Source: Trachythela sp. YZ-2020 (Eukaryota; Cnidaria; Anthozoa; Malacalcyonacea; Clavulariidae). From it: a DNA stretch of 64,000 nucleotides. The translations under genes were made by a program, and so were the position numbers. Below the pieces are notes generated by a model. It was not told the DNA's origin and searched no databases. It saw only the letters and a list, made by a program, of their open reading frames with translations. Of this stretch, positions 57,419 to 64,000 are shown one piece after another. How positions within the stretch are numbered: the first letter of the stretch is position 1; the number at the start of each line of letters is the position of its first letter. The DNA is taken from assembly GCA_016169945.1 (NCBI GenBank), contig JADLSH010000355.1, positions 1,855,501-1,919,500 on the forward strand, in the 5' to 3' direction.

Positions 57419-57864
57419 GGGTTCTGCCCAGGGTGGGCGGCACTGGGCGGCACCGCCCGGTACTCGCGCCAAAGCAGACTCTTCCGCCCGGCACTTGAAA
57501 GGTTTCAAATATGCAGTACGAAAACCCAAATGTTGTACTGTGTAATAGATATTTTATACAAGTAATTTTGTATTTTTTATCTTTGGCAAATTCTATTATT
57601 TAAACATTAGTATTAGATGAAATTCAGTACTACAATGTGCACAATATTAGTTACTGGTGATTCAGAGAAATACGCTATCCCCCCAAAGCCAGAAAGACGT
57701 TTGACGAACGGCTCTAATCACGTTGCATTTTGTTAATTGATGGCGCGCTTCAAGCTACTCTGAGACCAGTCGATCAAGTTTTAAAAGTTGTCGGCAGGGT
57801 GGGAGGGGGTCAGCCATCAGGGCTGCAGGTACCTGGCACTCACCTGGTCCTGGGCAGAACCCTG
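57419..57864. mobile_element. ~446-bp TIR element with CAGGGTTCTGCCCA ends (copy 2)
   Basis: CAGGGTTCTGCCCAGG at the left and CCTGGGCAGAACCCTG at the right are perfect complements. The interior is the reverse complement of 37240-37656, with insertions and deletions. Confidence 0.8.
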
Positions 57865-58325
57865 TTACTGTATCTAATGGCAGATGATTTTACTCATCAG
57901 TGCATGGGGACACCTAGAATGGGCACAAAAAGGATTCAAACTTAGAATCCTTTTTAGGATGAAAGTTATTTTATCTGATTTTACTAGTAGGTTCCTTCAG
58001 AGTTGGGAGGAGTTTAAATTATAACATTTCACTTAGAATATTTTCAATAGAATTTCAAGGTTGAGCAGAAACTATTTCCAGATAATTCCTGGCTATACGA
58101 TAATAGACTCTACGATAATATATTCTACTCTAAGATATCAATTAAATCTTCACTTTATTCTGCAACTTACTCCTGGTCTTACAATACTTACGCATTAGGT
58201 CTTAGCTAGGATTCTAGATTTTGGGAGTGTTTCTAAATTTCCAGGGCATAGCATAAATTGCCAGTTATTCTTGCCAACAATAGACTATTCTATGTGTTAC
58301 GTACAAGCAAATACAAGGCCAGATA

Positions 58326-58375
58326 ACGCTCATAGATAGATAGATAGATAGATTTTTATTAACACTGGCATTACA
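58326..58375. repeat. GATA tetranucleotide tract
   Basis: Several TAGATAGA repeats followed by TTTTTATTAACACTGGCATT. This is the usual look of a LINE tail on the minus strand, without a coding part. Confidence 0.6.
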
Positions 58376-58679
58376 ACGAGTTATTTCAGGGACTCTTGGG
58401 GAATTTAAAACTATCTTGATATAAATATGGTTGTCATTCATATATCCACCTGAATATAAGCATATGAGGGATCACTATATAAACAGTTCCACAAACTATC
58501 TACAGTATGTGGATCTTACAAACTTTCTTACAACTTATAAAATAAGAACAAATTGTGTCTGTTTTGAATGGCAACATGTTATTTTACAAACCAACATGGC
58601 TTTATATAAATAATCAAGCTGCATCAAAGCTAAAGTCAAGAAACCGATAATCTACAGTGATTTAACATGAATGGGGCCT

Positions 58680-58990
58680 GAATTATTCGGATAACATGAT
58701 ATCAATAAAATAGGCTAAATACCTGACAATTAAGAATGCTGAAGATTTGAAATATTTCATGATTGCGGATTCAGTTCTTAATTGAGTTAGTTAGTTGCAA
58801 TTGAACGCAAATGGCGCGATTCAGTAATTGTACAAAAATGCAGATTCAGTCCAAATTTAGGTTGCAAATTTACCAATCACTAGTGCTATTGTGAAAATGA
58901 CCACTGTGCATTTTTGTTTTCAAATTGTTCGAATATGGAAAACTACTTATCGGGAAATTGAAACCAGAAATATTTTTAATTACGAAATGT
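58680..58990. repeat. Dispersed repeat related to 56260-56620
   Basis: Shares GAATTATTCGGATAACATGA, TTTCATGATTGCGGATTCAG and AATTGTTCGAATA with the earlier copy. No inverted termini or frame are evident. Confidence 0.65.
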
Positions 58991-59305
58991 TCCTGGCATG
59001 ATCGAAGCATTGTTTTTATACCTGACAAGTCCCCATATAAAGGTAGATAATTCTGAATATATTACAAAGTCAAATTTGGTCAGATCAGGGTTGTGAAGGG
59101 GGAAGGGTCAATGATTCAAACCCATTTCCCCAGCAGCAAAATTGTCTGGCACAAATCCATTTCCCAGTCATGGTATAAGTTATCCATCAACCTACATATA
59201 TGGTCATATTTCAAGAAACCTAAGTCAGTGAAAAGAAATCAATTTCACAGAATCTCTTACCAGCAATAAACTATCAGAACATGTACACCATTACTTCACT
59301 TTAAC

Positions 59306-59332
59306 TAACCCATTAACTGGCAGTACCCTATG

Positions 59333-59372
<40 letters not shown>

Positions 59373-59721
59373 ACTAAAGTAGGGCACATCTGGGTGCATT
59401 GCAAGCTAATCATATAGAGAGTATATTAGAGGGTGGATGTACGAACTGTGGATTATGCTCTCATTAATATAAGACATACATGACGTGGACCATTTAAATT
59501 ACCTAATTGATATATTTTTTTATATAATTATTTCATTTAATTCTAAATACTTGTAATTCATATAGACTACTATTTTTCATATATAAAGATATTCAGTATA
59601 ATATAGTTCTTTTTCATTGTAATATATACATAATAGCTAAATACTGTCCCCAATTAGCTATTGTAGCTAAACACATTGACACTTTGATAAAGTTTTCATT
59701 CATTCATTCATAATGGGTTAA
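59306..59721. mobile_element. TTAACCCATTA-family MITE split by a LINE-like tail
   Basis: The MITE runs 59306-59410 and its last bases TAATGGGTTAA resume at 59711. The insert (59411-59710) ends in CATTCATTCATTCA and contains TAGCTAAACACATTGACACT, as at 27.2 kb. TAAT is duplicated on both sides (59407-59410, 59711-59714). Confidence 0.75.
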
Positions 59722-62580
59722 AACTAGTCCAACATCATAACCTTATAAACAATTAGAATATAGTCCGAGTTCCCCTCTGGCTTAAGTATGAAAGATGTGA
59801 GAGACTATGATTTTGTATGCCAAGGAGCCAGGTCTTGGATCAATGCTCATATTCTCACTAGACATGTGTTTCTACTATATTATGCACTTTCCTCCACCGA
59901 GAGATCTTTGGGTATCTTTATAATGATTAGCAATTAGCAAGACTGAACTTAAAAACTGTGGTGTTCAGAACAGGAAAGTGCTAAAGCCTATTTAGTAATT
60001 TTGCATTTTTAGACATCTTGGGGTTCTCCACAACCAGCATGAGAGCTACACTTATATATTAAAAACAGCTGGGTGTCCTGTTATCCAATTGTGATCATGG
60101 AATAATTTCCAATTCAAATTAGTTGAAATTCATTAATGCTCACAACTTTATTATTTTACCCCATCTAGAAGTAGACCACTTAACAATGTCTAGAAGAGAC
60201 TCTCGAATTTTAGTACAGATGTATAAATGTGAATTAGTGAAAGCCACTGGTGAAAGTGAAAACCACTGGTGAAAGCGAATGTACAAGCTGCGGCAGCTGC
60301 CGTTATGCAAGGGACAACACATTTATCATTTTAACAATCAGGAAACATTCTGACTAAGAATTTTATCTTTTTACCAGAACCATTGCCAGTAAACAACGAC
60401 GTATTCTTTGTCAAAACAATGGTAACTACTGTAGAAATAAAGAAAATCTGTTTATTTCCATTCAACAATTCAACTAGGCTTTAGACTTCAGTAATCATCA
60501 AGAGCCTAGTCAAAACTTTGAATTGTCACAAACACCTTTCTTTATTCGGAAATACCATTGTGTTGTATTTCATTTATGACAACTAAAATTGTCTAGCATT
60601 AGATAAAATAAAACTATTAAAGGGGGGTTACATTGCCACTCAGTTTAAGGTCCGATTTATACTCCAGACAAATCATTTACCAAAATACATAATCTATCAA
60701 CTAGCAAAGAATTACAGACACCACCAAGCTAAACTACAGTATCCAGAGAAACTGCTGTAGCTATTACAACAGCACTACTATACTGGCAATGGTTCTGGGA
60801 ACAAATCAATGCAGATATTGTCCTAATATATAGTTCATCTTATGCCGTATTTAACACATACACAGTTCATCCATTAAGACAACTACGCATTGAGGTTATT
60901 CTGAGTAGCCGATCGAACAATGAAGAAAGTTTATGATGATGAGTGATCCGTCTCATTGCCGCTTTTATACAAAAACAAATTATCAGACAAATTATCTTTT
61001 TTTGGCCCAAGTTCTCCCAGACAGATGAACAGTCTCTTGTACAAATCGGCCACTCAAAATTCTAGAAATGTGTGAAATTCTAAGACTTGAATCAACATAC
61101 GTACACACACAATATCCGAATTCGTCGAAACAAATCGCTTTATAGTTTTGCGGTCTCATTTCAGTGACTTTGCGTCAGACGTTCACACGAACCCACTTAT
61201 ATACACAACATCTGTCAATACGTTGTTGAACATGTCTGAATACTAAATTAGTTTCTAAGAAATAATTAAAAATCTAAGACAGAGTTAAAGACAACAGTAC
61301 CATTTCTTAGAATATAGAATCAATCTTCTTACAGGAAACTTCTTCGATGAAAGTTGGTAATTCTGTCGTGAACTAGGCACAATTGAGGAAGAAATTGTCT
61401 ATATTATCAATCGACCGGAATCAATCGACCGGAACCACGTTCTTTATAGAAGAGGGAGTAAACGGAACTCGAAAGAAAATACTTATAATATTAGCATGGT
61501 TATTAAGACAACGAGGTTATAGGGATATTATATAATTCTGTTCTATATAGGTTTCTTTAAATAATTATATAACATCACCATAGATTTTAAGAAATTTAAC
61601 CTATTTAAATTTGAAAGCCCTCTTTCATTGTCTTTATTGTCTTTATTGAATTCAAAACAGTCAACCGCACGTTATATCAAAATAATCAAATCGAAAGTGA
61701 ACACTTGTATTATATAATACTTATTCTAGACTATCACAAAACATAAGCTTATAATAGCCAAGCCTTATAGACAAAAAAACGTATGAAATACGCCCAAACG
61801 GGGATAAAAAGCCTGCATCTACTTGCTAAGACTTGGCCAAACAAAAAACCTTGGTAACATAATAGCACCGCGTCCTCACGTATTTCCGGACTTATATTAC
61901 AGAGGGTTTTTCCCAATACGTAATATAAAATCTGTCGCAAAATTCGGCTATATTCACGGTAAATTCCCCTTATAATATATCATTTTAAAGCCCAAAAGAC
62001 ATACATTTTAATGCGAACATATTTAGGGCTATATCGCAATTTATTTAGGCGAACATTTGAGCGGACGGCTAACACGAATATACATACCTGTAACACGAAT
62101 TTGCCGCTACAGTTGACTGTAAATTCAGCTTGCTAGCAGGGAATACCTTCATACCCAGCACGAACAAGCCGAAAGGAAAAATATTTAGGTAAAAACCACG
62201 AAAAATCCAAAGTTAAACTTCTCGGAAGGCCTCAGCTGTCCGCTCATCGTTTCAAAATGGCAATTTTAATTATTGCAAACTATTGTTCCCAGTATTTTTG
62301 CTCGGCCAGATTCTGGGGAATCCCACTGTTTACAAAATAATGAAAATATAACTATATAAGCCCTTCAGGCTTTCAGCCAAGTGGCCAACTGTTACTGTTA
62401 GATCTACTGTATTCGATTGCACTCAAATATTATGAACTGATTACCAACCTTTTGTTCGCAGAACAATAGACGTGGGTGTCATCAGTTAATTCCCACGCAA
62501 GTAAGTGACGAGACTGTGGGATTTCTTCCACATGTTTTGTGTTGTCGATAATTTGACCTACATTGCTTAGAAACTATAAA
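59722..62580. other. Unassigned AT-rich sequence
   Basis: No exon supported. On the minus strand at about 62150-62089 there is a strong donor (GTTACAG|GTATGT at 62089/62088) that could end a 5' untranslated exon of the TNIP-like gene, and a minus-strand ATG at 62250 opens a 20-codon frame upstream of it. A local duplication ATCAATCGACCGGAA lies at 61410-61434. Confidence 0.3.
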
Positions 62581-62589
62581 ACAAAGCGC

Positions 62590-62705
62590 TATCCCCCTCC
62601 TTTTCCACAAACCACCCCTGTCCTTTTCCACCAGTCCACCGCCCTCCTTTTCCACCAGCGGGGGGGTGGCCCCTCCTTTTCCACCAGCCCACCCCCCTCC
62701 CCTGT
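62590..62705. repeat. CCCTCCTTTTCCACCAG tandem repeat
   Basis: Four to five copies of a roughly 30-bp C-rich unit with TCCTTTTCCACCAG. Confidence 0.8.
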
Positions 62706-62749
62706 AATTAATGACCGGTGGACCGGTCCCTAAGGTGCTTAAAAACTAT

Positions 62750-64000
62750 AATTAAAAGCCAATACAATGTAGTGCTTTGGTCAGTTTGTGTGTTCAAACA
62801 AACGATTTTGAATATTCTATTTATACAGACATTTTGCATCGTTTTTGCTAGCCTTTAGCCTTTCACAAAATACCAACAGATGACCGGCGGCAAATCCGGG
62901 ATCGAGCACATGCGCGTGCCCGCAAAACAATTCCGGAATGCAAACTAACCGATCAAAATTGAGAAAATCACAAAGCGAAGAACCAATTAAGTTTCAGAGA
63001 ACAATAGACGCAATTTGAATTATTTTTAGAAAAATTACGTCATAAATTGCCGGGTTACGGTTTATTGTCCTCTGGTATTAACATTATTAGTTTTATATGC
63101 AAACATAATATATTATGGTAATGCAACTGAAATATGATCATCTAAAAATGATCAGATCAGATCAGATTAGATTAGATTATTAGGTGAGAGAAACATTTCG
63201 AATCGTCGCTACTGAGTATTTTCAGATATTTCTCAGAAAGTTCAGTTCAGTTCATGGAATACATTAGATATCACACTACACGAGATTGCCAGGTTTGATA
63301 TTTAATCACCTGATAACACGGATGCGTGGGATGGTATTAAAGTAATACAGTAAGATTCATGAGATATAGCACTTATATAATTAATGATTACGTAGTTTTT
63401 TCCATAAAAAGCTATACACGCACTATTATACAAGAATATATATTTGTGTAGAAACTGGTAGTTTTAAGGCAACATTTATGTACAGCGTAACTTTATAACT
63501 AAGTATTTGAAATACAAGTCTGCAGTGTGCACGCTGACCAAAGGTCATGTCTTGATGCATGTTGTAAAAATTCAGTATATAATTACTGAATTAGTCAGCA
63601 TAACAGTTTCAAAAAATCTTTTATAAATAATTTCTTACCTTGACACTACCCCTGTAATTTGTAGAACAAATTTCTGTTTAATTCTTAACCGTTTAATTCA
63701 TACAGTTCGTGGTTGATGTTAATATCGTGATGAGTGGTACTTTGACCTTTACATTGAATAACCCATTGGGCTGGTAAAATACACAACTATAAATTTCACG
63801 TGACCAAAGTATGACACAGCTGAAATCGCACCCTGGAAAACCTCTGGCACCCAGGGTACCGAAATCTAGTCATGACCAAACCACAACCATGCATTAGCAT
63901 TCCCTTTGACAACATGCATAATTTTTTCTCAAGTGTGCGGTGTGCCTTGGTTCAAGAAATATCACAGTGGTTAACCAAGGTGTGCTTACTATTTTAATTA
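62750..64000. other. Unassigned sequence to the window end
   Basis: No coding frame or RNA gene recognised. A GATCAGATCAGATTAGATTA tract lies at about 63150-63180. Confidence 0.4.

Overview
The window is eukaryotic, AT-rich, intron-rich animal DNA. Gene content (a PKD-repeat KIAA0319-type receptor, an ABIN/TNIP-type ubiquitin-binding adaptor, a LicD-fold membrane enzyme) together with dense small inverted-repeat transposons and tRNA-derived SINEs suggests a non-bilaterian or other invertebrate metazoan. I favour a cnidarian, but the species cannot be fixed from the sequence. No bacterial-type operon, CRISPR array or rRNA gene is present.

Layout. (1) 642-11248, plus strand: the 3' two thirds of a KIAA0319/KIAA0319L homologue, 16 exons covering four PKD domains, a juxtamembrane Cys-rich segment, one transmembrane helix and a short cytoplasmic tail. 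The 5' end lies outside the window. Its introns carry tandem arrays of a ~110-bp repeat, MITEs, SINEs and a LINE tail. (2) 11249-34023: no convincing host gene. It holds foldback elements, a hAT transposase relic, a 347-bp satellite (about 16 copies, 17.8-23.3 kb), several minisatellites and a large reverse-orientation array of the ~110-bp repeat. (3) 34024-35653, plus: a two-exon LicD/fukutin-related-type membrane protein. (4) 35654-39455: repeats and a possible minus-strand first exon. (5) 39456-42406, plus: a five-exon small membrane protein with two microexons, weakly TMEM243-like. (6) 42407-47360: MITEs, a microsatellite-like array and unassigned sequence. (7) 47361-55430, minus: a 13-exon TNIP/ABIN-family gene predicted to encode about 578 residues, with AHD1-like and UBAN segments, a second UBAN-like core and a C-terminal CCHC (NOA-type) zinc finger. 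(8) 55431-64000: mostly unassigned sequence, presumably upstream of the TNIP-like gene, with dispersed repeats.

The four genes show no obvious shared pathway. The TNIP-like gene belongs to the NF-kB/ubiquitin signalling family; the KIAA0319 and LicD genes belong to the cell surface and Golgi. The most distinctive aspect is the layered history of mobile elements. At least three hAT-type MITEs keep perfect 8-bp target duplications, several elements sit inside other elements, a satellite array splits a MITE, and a fragment of a host exon is embedded in an intronic minisatellite. Exon structures were assembled by hand from splice signals, reading phase and family resemblance. No database search or transcript evidence was available.
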